A stretch of DNA of 64,000 bases from Rhizobium sp. CF122 (GCF_000282035.1 NZ_AKKA01000095.1:62001-126000), one strand, 5' to 3'. Numbered from the stretch's first letter, positions 50,873-59,831 are shown. Numbers and translations are program-made. The notes: generated by a model from the sequence alone, not told the origin.

Positions 50873-52009
50873 ATGTCTAACGGAAAAGAAAAGATCGCGA
50901 TTATCGGCGCCGGCCTCGGTGGCGCCGTCGCGGGTGCGCTACTCCAGCACGCGGGTTTTGACGTCAACGTCTATGAACAGGCGCCGAGCTTCTCGCGCCT
51001 GGGTGCCGGCATCCATATGGGGCCGAACGTCCTGAAGATTTTCGAGCGCATCGGCGTCGACAAGAAGGTCATCCGCATCAGCAGCACGCCGAGCCATTGG
51101 CTCAGCCGCGACGGCATTACCGGCGAATACACCGCGCGGGTTCCGCTCGAAGGTTACGGCCAGACCTATTGCACCGTTCACCGCGGAGACCTGCAGGCCA
51201 TTCAGTGCGATGCGTTGCAGCCGGGCACCTTGCATTTCGGCAAGAAGCTGGCCCGCCTCGACGACAACGGCACCGATGTGCTGATCGAATTCGAAGATGG
51301 AACCTCGGTGCGCGCCGATATCGTGATCGGCGCCGACGGTATCAATTCGCGCGTTCGCGAAACGCTGCTCGGCGCAGAAAGGCCGAATTACAGCGGCTGG
51401 GTCGGCCATCGCGCTCTGATCTCGTCCGACAAGCTGAAGAAATACGACCTGACGTTTGAGGATTGCGTCAAGTGGTGGGGTTCGGACCGTCACATGATGG
51501 TCTACTACACGACGGCTCGCCGCGACGAATATTACTATGTCACCGGCGTTCCGCATCCAGCCTGGGAGTTCGATTCGGCTTTCGTCGACAGCAGCCGCGA
51601 CGAGATGGCGGCGGCGTTCGAGGGTTATCATCCGATCATCCAGGCTCTGATCGAAAGCACCGATGAGGTGACGAAGTGGCCGTTGTTCAACCGTAACCCG
51701 CTGCCACTCTGGAGCAAGGGCCGCCTCGTGCTGCTGGGAGATGCCTGCCATCCGATGAAACCCCATATGGCGCAGGGTGCCGCGATGGCGATCGAAGACG
51801 CCGCCATGCTGACCCGCTGCCTGCAGGAAACCGGCATCAACGATTTCCGCGCCGCTTTCGGACTGTATGAGACTAACCGCCGCGACCGCGCGACGCGTGT
51901 CCAGAGCGTTTCGAACGCCAACACCTTCCTGCTCAAGCAGGAGGATCCCGCGTGGGTCTATGGCTACGACATCTATGCCGAGCCGCTGAAGAGCGAGACC
52001 GCAGCATGA
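50873..52009 (+). CDS. nicC: 6-hydroxynicotinate 3-monooxygenase
   Basis: A 378-residue FAD mono-oxygenase that decarboxylates and hydroxylates 6-hydroxynicotinate to 2,5-dihydroxypyridine with NADH and O2. The FAD motif GAGLGGAVAGALLQHAGFDV is at residues 11-30 with E in VNVYEQAP. ADIVIGADGINSRVRETL (the DG motif) and RLVLLGDACHPMKPHMAQG (the GD motif) follow. WVGHRALI and the KPHMAQGAAMAIEDA region match NicC. ATG 50873 has AGAAGGG upstream; an outer TTG at 50816 lies beside the operator. The stop overlaps nicD by 4 bp. Confidence 0.92.
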   Translation: MSNGKEKIAIIGAGLGGAVAGALLQHAGFDVNVYEQAPSFSRLGAGIHMGPNVLKIFERIGVDKKVIRISSTPSHWLSRDGITGEYTARVPLEGYGQTYCTVHRGDLQAIQCDALQPGTLHFGKKLARLDDNGTDVLIEFEDGTSVRADIVIGADGINSRVRETLLGAERPNYSGWVGHRALISSDKLKKYDLTFEDCVKWWGSDRHMMVYYTTARRDEYYYVTGVPHPAWEFDSAFVDSSRDEMAAAFEGYHPIIQALIESTDEVTKWPLFNRNPLPLWSKGRLVLLGDACHPMKPHMAQGAAMAIEDAAMLTRCLQETGINDFRAAFGLYETNRRDRATRVQSVSNANTFLLKQEDPAWVYGYDIYAEPLKSETAA

Positions 52010-52806
52010 GCGGCGGCGCCTTGTACGGTGCGAACGTCTTCGCCAACGGCATTCGGCAACACTATCTGCGCTACGGCGGAAGCGGCTCTGCGGTCATCCT
52101 GATCCCTGGCATCACCAGCCCGGCGATCACATGGGGTTTCGTCGCCGAGCGGCTCGCCGAACGCTACGACGTCTACGTGATCGACGTGCGCGGCCGGGGG
52201 CTGTCTTCGACGGGGCCCGACCTTGATTACGGCCTCAACGCGATGGCCGCCGACGTGGTCGGCTTCGCCACAGCGCTCGGGCTTCCTGCCCCTGCCCTAC
52301 TCGGCCATTCGATGGGCGCGCGCATCGCCATCCGCGCCGCCGTTGCGGCGCCCGAGGCGTTTTCGAGGCTCGCGCTGATCGATCCGCCGGTTTCTGGCCC
52401 CGGACGCCGCGCCTACCCGAGCAAGCTGCCTTGGTATGTCGACAGCATCCGCCTTGCGCTGAAGGGCATCGATGCGGAAGGCATGAAGGCGTTTTGCCCG
52501 ACATGGACCGACGAACAGCTGAAACTGCGCGCCGAATGGCTGCACACCTGCTACGAGCCCGCCATCGTCACCGCCTTCGAGGACTTCCACAAGGACGACA
52601 TCCTCCCGGATCTGCCGAAGCTCAAGCGGCCGGTGATGCTGATGGTGGCCGGCCGAGGAGGCGTGATCGAAACCGTGGACGAGGACGAGGCCCGCTCGCT
52701 GTATCCGGCGCTGGAAATCACCCGGGTGCCCAATGCCGGGCACATGATCCCTTGGGATGATTTCGACGGCTTCTTTGCCGCGCTTGGAGATTTTCTCTCC
52801 CGTTGA
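52006..52806 (+). CDS. nicD: N-formylmaleamate deformylase
   Basis: A 266-residue alpha/beta-hydrolase that removes formate from N-formylmaleamate to give maleamate. The triad is S102 (LLGHSMGARIA), D126 (RLALIDPPV) and H246 (VPNAGHMIPW), one residue offset from the triad reported for Pseudomonas NicD. YDVYVIDVRGRGLSSTGPDL is typical of the fold. ATG overlaps the nicC stop as ATGA, so the two are coupled. Confidence 0.92.
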   Translation: MSGGALYGANVFANGIRQHYLRYGGSGSAVILIPGITSPAITWGFVAERLAERYDVYVIDVRGRGLSSTGPDLDYGLNAMAADVVGFATALGLPAPALLGHSMGARIAIRAAVAAPEAFSRLALIDPPVSGPGRRAYPSKLPWYVDSIRLALKGIDAEGMKAFCPTWTDEQLKLRAEWLHTCYEPAIVTAFEDFHKDDILPDLPKLKRPVMLMVAGRGGVIETVDEDEARSLYPALEITRVPNAGHMIPWDDFDGFFAALGDFLSR

Positions 52807-52880
52807 TTGGAACGGCGGCGGATCGACGATCCACCGGCGTTTGTTTGACACTCGCTTTTGCAACGCAGAGGATTCCATCC

Positions 52881-53633
52881 GTGCAGAAATATTACCGTAT
52901 CGGCCAGATCGTTCCGAGCTCCAATACAACGATGGAGACCGAAATTCCCGCCATGTTGACGGCACGCCAGTCCATCCGCCCCGAGCGCTTCACCTTCCAC
53001 TCCAGCCGCATGCGGATGAAGAAAGTGGTCAAGGAAGAACTGGCAGCGATGGACGCCGAATCCGACCGTTGCGCCGTCGAGCTTTCCGACGCCCGCGTCG
53101 ATGTTCTCGGATACGCCTGCCTGGTTGCGATCATGGCGATGGGCCTCGGCTATCACCGCCAGTCGGAAAAGCGCCTCACCGGCCGCACTCAGGAAAACGA
53201 CACGAACATTCCGGTTGTTACCAGCGCCGGCGCGCTGATCGAAGGCCTGAAGGTGATGAAGGCCAAGAAGATTGCCGTCGTCGCACCGTATATGAAGCCC
53301 CTCACCGAACTCGTCGTGAACTATATTCGCGAAGAGGGCTTCGAGGTGATGGATTGGCGGGCGCTGGAAATTGCCGATAATCTCGATGTCGCCCGCCACG
53401 ACCCGGAAAACCTGCCGGCGATCGTCCAGACACTCGCTCTCTCGGATGTCGACGTGATCGTGCTTTCGGCCTGCGTGCAGATGCCGTCGCTGCCTGTGAT
53501 CGCCAAGGTCGAGGCCATGACGGGCAAGCCGGTCCTCACCGCCGCCGTCGCCACCACGTATTGCATGCTGAAATCACTGGGAATGGAAGCCGTCGTACCG
53601 GGTGCCGGCGCGCTGCTGTCCGGCGCGTATTGA
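52881..53633 (+). CDS. nicE: Maleate cis-trans isomerase
   Basis: A 250-residue member of the Asp/Glu racemase superfamily that turns maleate into fumarate, the last pathway step. The two catalytic cysteines are C80 (VLGYACLVAIM) and C198 (VIVLSACVQMPSLP). RIGQIVPSSNTTMETEIPAM is the substrate-binding N-terminus. The start is GTG 52881 with GAGGA 8 nt upstream; a longer frame back to 52803 does not resemble the family. It lies 74 bp after nicD. Confidence 0.92.
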   Translation: MQKYYRIGQIVPSSNTTMETEIPAMLTARQSIRPERFTFHSSRMRMKKVVKEELAAMDAESDRCAVELSDARVDVLGYACLVAIMAMGLGYHRQSEKRLTGRTQENDTNIPVVTSAGALIEGLKVMKAKKIAVVAPYMKPLTELVVNYIREEGFEVMDWRALEIADNLDVARHDPENLPAIVQTLALSDVDVIVLSACVQMPSLPVIAKVEAMTGKPVLTAAVATTYCMLKSLGMEAVVPGAGALLSGAY

Positions 53634-53643
53634 GGAGAGCCCG

Positions 53644-54285
53644 ATGGTCAGTGCCGAAACCAACTATCAGGGCGTCTGGGGCAACCGCATCGGCTTCGGC
53701 CAGCGCCCCGCCTTGCTCGTCATAGACTTTCTGAAGGCCTATACGGTGGAAGGCGCGCCGCTCTTTGCGCCGGGTGTCGTCGATGCAGTGGCGCAAACAC
53801 CGGCGCTTCTGGCTGCTGCGCGGGCCGCAGGCATTCCCGTCATCCACACCCGCATCCTTTATCTCGCGGAAAACTGTGCCGATGGCGGCATGTGGGTGAA
53901 GAAGGCCCCGGTCATGAAGGCCATGGTCGAGGGCAACGTGCTGGCCGAATTCTGCGACGGCGTCGCTCCGGAAAAAGGCGAACTTGTCATAGTCAAGCAA
54001 TATGCCAGCGCCTTCTTCGGCACCAGCCTCGCCTCGCATCTGCGTGCGCAGGGCATCGACACGGTCGTGTTAGCCGGCTGCTCGACCAGCGGCTGCATCC
54101 GTGCGAGCGCCGTCGATGCCGTGCAGCACGGCTTCCGGACCATTGTCGTGCGCGATTGCGTCGGCGACCGGCATCCCGATCCGCACAATGCCAACCTCTT
54201 CGACATCGACAGCAAGTATGGCGATGTCGTTTCGAGGGAGGAGGCGATCGCCGAAATTGCCAAGGTCAAGTCCGACTGTCCGTAA
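53644..54285 (+). CDS. nicF: Maleamate amidohydrolase
   Basis: A 213-residue isochorismatase-fold amidase releasing ammonia from maleamate to give maleate. The triad is D28 (ALLVIDFLKAY), K118 (ELVIVKQYASAFFGT) and C151 (AGCSTSGCIRASAVD), at the positions known for NicF within one residue. It starts at ATG 53644, 10 bp after nicE, with GAGGAGAG upstream. Confidence 0.93.
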   Translation: MVSAETNYQGVWGNRIGFGQRPALLVIDFLKAYTVEGAPLFAPGVVDAVAQTPALLAAARAAGIPVIHTRILYLAENCADGGMWVKKAPVMKAMVEGNVLAEFCDGVAPEKGELVIVKQYASAFFGTSLASHLRAQGIDTVVLAGCSTSGCIRASAVDAVQHGFRTIVVRDCVGDRHPDPHNANLFDIDSKYGDVVSREEAIAEIAKVKSDCP

Positions 54286-54329
54286 CTTTACAAAACAGCC
54301 AAGCCTTCAAACAAGATAGGGGAATGAGC

Positions 54330-55361
54330 ATGGATCAATTCAGCTTCACGGAAATCTGCCTACATCAGTTGAAGATGTCGGGCGTCCACGAGGGAGAAAA
54401 ACTCATTGTCCTTACCCAGGGCAACGAGCGCCTCGATTACGCCGACGCCTTCATGGCGGCGGGCATGCGTCTTGGCGCCAAGATGTATCACATGCGTTTG
54501 CCGCCGGTGCCGCCGGCAGGTGCATGGGCGGTCGGCCAGACAGGCCTTGCTGCCATGCCGGAAGCGGTAGAGGCCCTGAAGGCCGCCGACATGCTGATCG
54601 ATTGCATCTTTCTACTCTTCAGCCCGGAACAGATGGCGATCCAGGCGGCCGGCACGCGTATCCTGACCGCCGTGGAACCGCCGGAGATTCTGGCGCGCAT
54701 GCTGCCGACAAAGGAACTGCGCGAGCGCGTTGAATTTGCCGGAGACCTGCTGTCCAAGGCGAAGGTGATGCGGATCACTTCTCCGCATGGCACGGATGTC
54801 ACCTACAAGCTCAACACCTATCCCGCCATTACGGAATATGCGTGCACGGACGAGCCGGGCCGCTGGGATCATTGGCCGTCCGGCTTTGTCTTTACCGGTG
54901 GTGACGACGATGGCGTCGACGGTACAATCGTCGTTGCTCCGGGCGATATCCTGCTGCCGCAGAACATCTACGTGCGCGACCCGATCATTTATACGATCGA
55001 AAACGGTTGGATCACCGACATTCGCGGCGGTCTCGATGCCGAGCTGGTCAAATCCTATATGGCAGGTTTCAACGACCCGCGTGGCATGGGCATGAGCCAT
55101 GTCGGCTGGGGCCTTAATCAGAACGCTAAGTGGCATCGAATGGTGCCCGGCGAATTCCCCGGAGGCATGGGCATGGAGGCACGCTCCTTCTACGGCAACG
55201 TGATGTTCTCCACTGGCCCCAACAACGAGCTCGGCGGCCCGAACGACACCGCCTGCCATCTGGACATCCCGATGCGCGGTTGCTCGCTGTTCCTCGACGA
55301 TGAACCGATGGTTCTGGATGGCGACATCGCCGTCAAGGAAATGAAGTACAACTTCAAATAG
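54330..55361 (+). CDS. nicX: 2,5-dihydroxypyridine 5,6-dioxygenase
   Basis: A 343-residue non-haem Fe(II) extradiol-type dioxygenase that opens 2,5-dihydroxypyridine to N-formylmaleamate. Candidate iron ligands are H257 (GMSHVGWG), H310 and D312 (TACHLDIPMRG). Their spacing of 53 and 2 residues is the same as that of the iron ligands reported for Pseudomonas NicX. Two ATGs are possible; 54330 has AGGGGA 6 nt upstream and is preferred over 54324. It ends the nicCDEFX operon and is followed by a strong hairpin. Confidence 0.93.
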   Translation: MDQFSFTEICLHQLKMSGVHEGEKLIVLTQGNERLDYADAFMAAGMRLGAKMYHMRLPPVPPAGAWAVGQTGLAAMPEAVEALKAADMLIDCIFLLFSPEQMAIQAAGTRILTAVEPPEILARMLPTKELRERVEFAGDLLSKAKVMRITSPHGTDVTYKLNTYPAITEYACTDEPGRWDHWPSGFVFTGGDDDGVDGTIVVAPGDILLPQNIYVRDPIIYTIENGWITDIRGGLDAELVKSYMAGFNDPRGMGMSHVGWGLNQNAKWHRMVPGEFPGGMGMEARSFYGNVMFSTGPNNELGGPNDTACHLDIPMRGCSLFLDDEPMVLDGDIAVKEMKYNFK

Positions 55362-55375
55362 CCGAGATAGCCAAG

Positions 55376-55403
55376 CCGCTCCGCGTGAAATCGCGCGGAG
55401 CGG
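55376..55403 (+). terminator. Hairpin after nicX
   Basis: CCGCTCCGCG (55376-55385) and CGCGGAGCGG (55394-55403) form a 10-bp stem with an 8-base loop. There is no T-run, so it may only partly stop transcription before the nicR-like gene. Confidence 0.6.
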
Positions 55404-55506
55404 GTGCGGCTCGAGACGCCTTGACCAGCGCAACCTGCTGTGATGTTTCCTGCAGTGCGCGATGCATTCGCGCCGAAGAGCCGCAAACCGATGGACCACA
55501 CCGACT

Positions 55507-55989
55507 ATGACCGCAAAAGACACCGAAGGCCTCCCCGAAGCGCCGGCGCCTCAGAATGGCTACCACGTCACGGAGCAAGTCGGGCATCTGCTGCGCAAGG
55601 CCTATCAGCGTCATCTGTCGATTTTCCAGACCAATGCCAGTGATCCAGACCTGACATCGGTGCAGTTTGTGACGCTGTGCGCGCTGCATGACCTCGGGCC
55701 CAGTTCACAGGTCGAGCTCGTCAAGGCCACCTCCGTCGACCAGGCGACCATCCGTGGCATCGTCGAGCGGCTGAAGGCCCGCGGACTGATCGATCTCTCC
55801 AAGGACCAGGCCGACGGCCGCAAGGTGGTGATCTCCCTGCTGCCCAGGGGCGAAGCCCTGCTGCAGGACATGTATCCACAAGCCTATATCATCAGCGAAA
55901 AGACCGTCGCGCGTCTCAACCCCGCGGAACGCATAGCGTTGTTGTATCTGCTGCGCAAGATCGCCGACGATGAGACTGGAGAACAGTAG
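55507..55989 (+). CDS. nicR: MarR-family regulator of the nic genes
   Basis: A 160-residue MarR regulator: EQVGHLLRKAYQRHLSIF dimerisation helix, then LTSVQFVTLCALHDLGPSSQ, ELVKATSVDQATIRGIVERL and the wing ADGRKVVISLLPRGEALLQD. It resembles NicR, the nicotinate-pathway repressor that responds to 6-hydroxynicotinate in Pseudomonas. Here it follows nicX directly, so the pathway genes and their repressor can be co-transcribed. The likely targets are the AGCGTATACGCT sites at 50667 and 50798. A paralogue is encoded at 36160. Confidence 0.87.
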   Translation: MTAKDTEGLPEAPAPQNGYHVTEQVGHLLRKAYQRHLSIFQTNASDPDLTSVQFVTLCALHDLGPSSQVELVKATSVDQATIRGIVERLKARGLIDLSKDQADGRKVVISLLPRGEALLQDMYPQAYIISEKTVARLNPAERIALLYLLRKIADDETGEQ

Positions 55990-56039
55990 GTGTTGATTGG
56001 GGTACCTGCGGTCTTGAACGGAATCGAACCATCGATCAG

Positions 56040-56072
56040 GCGATTGCGGCATATATCGCTTTTTATGGAACT
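56040..56072 (+). repeat. Weak terminator-like hairpin with the fourth copy of the dispersed motif
   Basis: GCGAT (56040-56044) and ATCGC (56055-56059) are followed by TTTTTAT, which runs into TTTATGGAACT (56062-56072). The position is the 205-bp convergent gap between the nicR-like and GntR genes. Confidence 0.5.
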
Positions 56073-56194
56073 GGCGTTCGCGATTTCGGCTCAGTCTCTA
56101 TCGCCTGTTAAGAGCATGAGGTTCGGCTGAGTAACAAAAATCAGCCCCTATGAAGCGTTATTCTCGGAATGTGATAGTCCCTCGGGCTGTCCAA

Positions 56195-56902
56195 TCAAGC
56201 TCGAATATAATCAGGGAATTCTGCGCTGATAACGTCAATGATGGAAAGAGTGCCTGACAGATGGCGCCTTAGCGCCGCAGCCGCTGCCTCGGGTTTGCCG
56301 GACCCTATAGCCTCGACGATTGCCGCGTGGTCCGCGATCACCATCTGCATCTTTCCAGGCATTGGCAGGTTCAGGCGACGCAATCGATCGAGGTGAACAC
56401 TCTGGCGACGAACATTTGCCCAGAGCTGCAGGATGCCGCTCCTTTCATAGAGTTTTCTGTGAAACTCGCGGTCGATGCCGTCAAATGTGTCGTAGGTTTC
56501 GGGCGTTGCCACCGCTTTCTGCCTGGCGAGGATTTCTCCAAGTTCGGCTGCAGTCTTGGCGGGTGCCGCCTCCGTTAACCTTCGCACCGCTTCGAGTTCG
56601 ATCGACAACCGCAGGAACTGCGCTTGCCTGGCATGGTCAATATCGATCTTCGCCACAACCGTCGCATATTGCGGATAGACATCGACGATCCCTTCTTCCT
56701 GCAGCCGCATCAGGGCGTCACGTACCGGCGTCTGGCTGACCCCGAACTCCAACTGCAACGATGCCCGCGACAAAATCGTGCCTGGCGCTAGTTCTACCTT
56801 GAGGATGCGCTCCCGCAGAATTTCATGCACCTGTAGCGCCACCTGCCGCGAACGGTCCAGTTGGCTGCCCCTCATCACACTACCCATCCCATTTCCATCC
56901 AC
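56195..56902 (-). CDS. GntR-family regulator, FadR/FCD type
   Basis: A 235-residue regulator with winged helix VHEILRERILKVELAPGTIL, SRASLQLEFGVSQTPVRDAL and MRLQEEGIVDVYPQYATVVA, then an all-helical FCD ligand domain (REFHRKLYERSGILQLWANV, VIADHAAIVEAIGSGKPEAA). The GTG at 56902 gives the longest form; ATGs at 56887 and 56875 are also possible and the start is not decided. It faces the ABC/dehydratase/RraA cluster across a promoter region with a 10-bp inverted repeat and is its likely regulator. FCD proteins typically sense carboxylic acids. Confidence 0.88.
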   Translation of the reverse strand: MDGNGMGSVMRGSQLDRSRQVALQVHEILRERILKVELAPGTILSRASLQLEFGVSQTPVRDALMRLQEEGIVDVYPQYATVVAKIDIDHARQAQFLRLSIELEAVRRLTEAAPAKTAAELGEILARQKAVATPETYDTFDGIDREFHRKLYERSGILQLWANVRRQSVHLDRLRRLNLPMPGKMQMVIADHAAIVEAIGSGKPEAAAAALRRHLSGTLSIIDVISAEFPDYIRA

Positions 56903-56919
56903 TTGCTCGCCATCACAGT

Positions 56920-56962
56920 ACTAAAACATAAAAGCGGGGTTGATGCACTGATGTTTTAGTGC
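56920..56962. promoter_or_regulatory. Inverted repeats in the GntR/ABC divergent promoter
   Basis: ACTAAAACAT (56920-56929) and ATGTTTTAGT (56951-56960) are perfect inverted copies with a 21-bp spacer. GCACT (56945-56949) / AGTGC (56958-56962) overlaps the second arm. Candidate GntR binding sites. Confidence 0.6.
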
Positions 56963-57034
56963 TTCAATGCATTATTCGCTTTTCACACTAGGCGAAACCC
57001 GGGCCGGGAGGGCCCCCACCTTGGGAGGAAAACC

Positions 57035-58039
57035 ATGCGACTCTTGATCAGCGGCGTGACCGCAATTGCTATGGCTCTAGGCTTGGCTTGTCCGAGCCAG
57101 GCACAGGACAAGACCAATATCTCCATCACCCGGCAGCCTGGCATTCTTTATCTTGCGAGCCACGTGATGGAGACGCAGAAGCTCATCGAAAAACAGGCCG
57201 CCAAAGAGGGTGTCGAGGGCGTGACCGTCGAATGGCGGACTTTTAGCGGCGGTGGCGCCCAGACTGATGCCTTGCTCGCCGGTAATGTCGATGTCGTCAA
57301 TACAGGTACTGGCAACCTCCTGCTTCTGTGGGATCGCACCCGCGGCAAGGTGAAGGGCATCATCACCAGCTCGGCCCAACCTGTCATCATGGTGTCCAAC
57401 GACCCGCGCATCAAATCGCTGAAGGATATTGGCGAAGGCGACAAGATCGCCGTGCCGACTGTCGGCGTCTCGACCCAGGCTATCCTGCTGCAGATGGCGG
57501 CAGCCAAGCTTTATGGCGACGATCAGGTCAAGAAATTCGATTCCAACACCGTGCAGCTCGGCCATCCGGATGCAGTGGCAGCCATCGCCAACTCCAAGCA
57601 TGAAGTGAAGAACCACTTCTCCGCACCGCCGTTCCAGTATGTCGAGCTGAAACAGCAAGGTGTCCACAAGGTCACGGATTCGCGCGAAATCCTTGGCGGT
57701 GCCTTGACCCAAGCCACCTTCTTCACCACCACGGCCTTCGCAGAAGCCAATCCGAAACTGGTCAAGGCACTGCGTACGGCAACCGAAGAGGCCGTCGCCT
57801 TCATCAAGAAGGATCCGAAGGCAGCCCTTGAAGCCTATAAGTCCATCTCCGGCGACAAGACCAGCCTCGACGATCTTCTCGCCATGCTGAAGGAACCCGG
57901 CATGGACGAATGGCGCACCGACCCGCAGGGAACGATGAAGTTTGCCGCACATCTCAACAAGATCGGCACGCTGAAGACCATGCCAAAGGCCTGGACCGAC
58001 TATTACCTGCCCGACAGCGCCTATCTCAACGGCAACTGA
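57035..58039 (+). CDS. ABC transporter substrate-binding protein, nitrate/taurine-like
   Basis: A 334-residue periplasmic protein with the signal peptide LISGVTAIAMALGLACPSQA (cleavage near AQA). The mature part has ISITRQPGILYLASHVMETQ, GGAQTDALLAGNVDVVNTGT and IGEGDKIAVPTVGVSTQAIL of the NMT1/TauA family. GGAGGAAAACC precedes the ATG. First gene of a five-gene run (binding protein, ATPase, permease, dehydratase, RraA-like). The ligand is unknown; a sugar-acid or branched hydroxy acid would fit the enzymes downstream but would be unusual for this binding-protein family. Confidence 0.88.
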   Translation: MRLLISGVTAIAMALGLACPSQAQDKTNISITRQPGILYLASHVMETQKLIEKQAAKEGVEGVTVEWRTFSGGGAQTDALLAGNVDVVNTGTGNLLLLWDRTRGKVKGIITSSAQPVIMVSNDPRIKSLKDIGEGDKIAVPTVGVSTQAILLQMAAAKLYGDDQVKKFDSNTVQLGHPDAVAAIANSKHEVKNHFSAPPFQYVELKQQGVHKVTDSREILGGALTQATFFTTTAFAEANPKLVKALRTATEEAVAFIKKDPKAALEAYKSISGDKTSLDDLLAMLKEPGMDEWRTDPQGTMKFAAHLNKIGTLKTMPKAWTDYYLPDSAYLNGN

Positions 58040-58104
58040 GCCCGTCGCGACACCAGCAGCGGCGGACACGCTTGCCGCTGCTCCTCTTAGGGAGTGAACC
58101 CATC

Positions 58105-58920
58105 ATGCAGGCAAATATTGCCGCCGCCGAGCGCATTGCGCCGGCTGCCGACAAGGCACCGCTTCTGTCCGTTGACCACGTGACACTGCGCTACAAGACA
58201 CCCAACCTTCTCATCACCGCCACCGAAGACGTCAGTTTCAATGTCCGCGAATCCGACCGTTTCGTTCTTCTCGGCCCCTCGGGCTGCGGCAAGTCCACGC
58301 TGCTGAAGGCTGTCGGCGGCTACATGGCTCCGTCTGCTGGCGCGATCCACATCAACGGCCGTGAGGTAAAGCGCCCCGGGCCAGACCGGATGATGGTGTT
58401 TCAGGAATTCGACCAGCTGATGCCATGGAAGACGGTGTTAGAAAATGTCATGTTCCCGCTCGTTGTCGCCCGCAAACTGCCGAAGGCCGAAGCCGAGGCG
58501 CTGGCTCGCCAATACATCGACAAGGTCAAGCTGACTCGCGCCATCGAAAGCTACCCGCACACACTGTCGGGTGGCATGAAACAGCGCGTGGCCATTGCCC
58601 GCGGCATGGCCATGCAGCCGGACATCCTGCTGATGGACGAACCGTTCGCCGCCCTTGACGCGCTGACCCGCCGGCAGATGCAGGACGAGCTGCTGCAGCT
58701 CTGGGAAGACACCAAGTTCACGGTCATCTTCGTTACCCACTCGATCGCCGAGGCGATCAAGATTTCCAACCGCATCCTGCTGCTCTCGCCGCATCCCGGC
58801 CGGGTGAAGGCAGAGGTCGTCGATGTCGACAAGATCAGCCACGAGGATGGCAGCGCCGTGGCCCTTGAGCGCGATATCCATAACCTGCTGTTCTCCAACG
58901 AGCCCGGTCACAAGGAATAA
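58105..58920 (+). CDS. ABC transporter ATP-binding protein, nitrate/taurine-like
   Basis: A 271-residue ATPase starting at ATG 58105 (TTAGGGAG about 10 nt upstream). Walker A GPSGCGKST is at 57-65, signature LSGGMKQR, Walker B ILLMDEPFAALD, and a switch histidine in VTHSIAEAIKISNRILLLSP. The DRMMVFQEFDQLMPWKTVLE Q-loop is characteristic of SsuB/TauB-type ATPases. It lies between the binding-protein and permease genes. Confidence 0.92.
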   Translation: MQANIAAAERIAPAADKAPLLSVDHVTLRYKTPNLLITATEDVSFNVRESDRFVLLGPSGCGKSTLLKAVGGYMAPSAGAIHINGREVKRPGPDRMMVFQEFDQLMPWKTVLENVMFPLVVARKLPKAEAEALARQYIDKVKLTRAIESYPHTLSGGMKQRVAIARGMAMQPDILLMDEPFAALDALTRRQMQDELLQLWEDTKFTVIFVTHSIAEAIKISNRILLLSPHPGRVKAEVVDVDKISHEDGSAVALERDIHNLLFSNEPGHKE

Positions 58921-58923
58921 GCC

Positions 58924-59793
58924 ATGCTGTCCGCAAACATCATTCTCGCGGCCGATGTCGAGGCCAACAAACCTTATGACAACATCAAGCCGGTGGAACA
59001 GAAGCTCAGCCCACTCGAAACCCTGTGGGGCATCGGCGCCTTGCGCAAGACGCTGCTGATCCTGACGCTTGCCATCGTCTGGCAGGTCTATGCTTCGTTT
59101 CTCGACAACCCGCTGCTGTTCCCGACCCTCACCGACACGATCACCACGCTGATCGACCGCTTTGCGGACGGGACACTGCCGGCCCGGATCTGGACGACGC
59201 TGCAGATCCTGTTCGTGGGCTATGCTGTGGGCACGGTGCTCGCCGCGCTCCTGACCGTGCTGGCCATCAACACCCGTATCGGTACCGACTTTCTCGAAAC
59301 CATGACGGCGATGTTCAATCCGCTCCCGGCCATCTCGCTTTTGCCGCTGGCGCTGATCTGGTTCGGTCTGGGTGCCTCCAGCCTGGTGTTCGTGCTCGTG
59401 CATTCGGTGCTCTGGGCCGTTGCCCTCAACACCCATTCCGGATTCCTCGGCGTGTCTCGCACCCTGCGCATGGTCGGGGCAAACTACGGCCTCACCGGCA
59501 TTTCATACGTGCTGCGCATCCTCGTGCCGGCCGCCTTCCCGTCCATCCTCACCGGTCTGAAGATCGGCTGGGCCTTTGCCTGGCGGACGCTGATCGCCGC
59601 CGAACTTGTCTTCGGCGTCTCGTCCGGCCAGGGCGGTCTCGGCTGGTTCATCTTCGAGAACCGCAACCTGCTCGATATCCCGGCCGTATTCGCCGGCCTT
59701 CTCACCGTCATCATTATCGGTCTGATCGTTGAAAACCTTGTTTTCCAGACGATCGAACGCCACACCATCCAGAAATGGGGCATGAAGGAATAG
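58924..59793 (+). CDS. ABC transporter permease, nitrate/taurine-like
   Basis: A 289-residue permease, 3 bp after the ATPase stop. A 40-residue cytoplasmic N-terminus is followed by LLILTLAIVWQVYASFLDNP and further membrane segments. The EAA loop is LRMVGANYGLTGISYVLRIL, and WRTLIAAELVFGVSSGQGGL is the usual C-terminal motif of SsuC/TauC permeases. Completes the importer. Confidence 0.91.
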   Translation: MLSANIILAADVEANKPYDNIKPVEQKLSPLETLWGIGALRKTLLILTLAIVWQVYASFLDNPLLFPTLTDTITTLIDRFADGTLPARIWTTLQILFVGYAVGTVLAALLTVLAINTRIGTDFLETMTAMFNPLPAISLLPLALIWFGLGASSLVFVLVHSVLWAVALNTHSGFLGVSRTLRMVGANYGLTGISYVLRILVPAAFPSILTGLKIGWAFAWRTLIAAELVFGVSSGQGGLGWFIFENRNLLDIPAVFAGLLTVIIIGLIVENLVFQTIERHTIQKWGMKE

Positions 59794-59831
59794 CTTCGCC
59801 GCTCCTTCCAATCCCTATAAGGTCATTTCCC

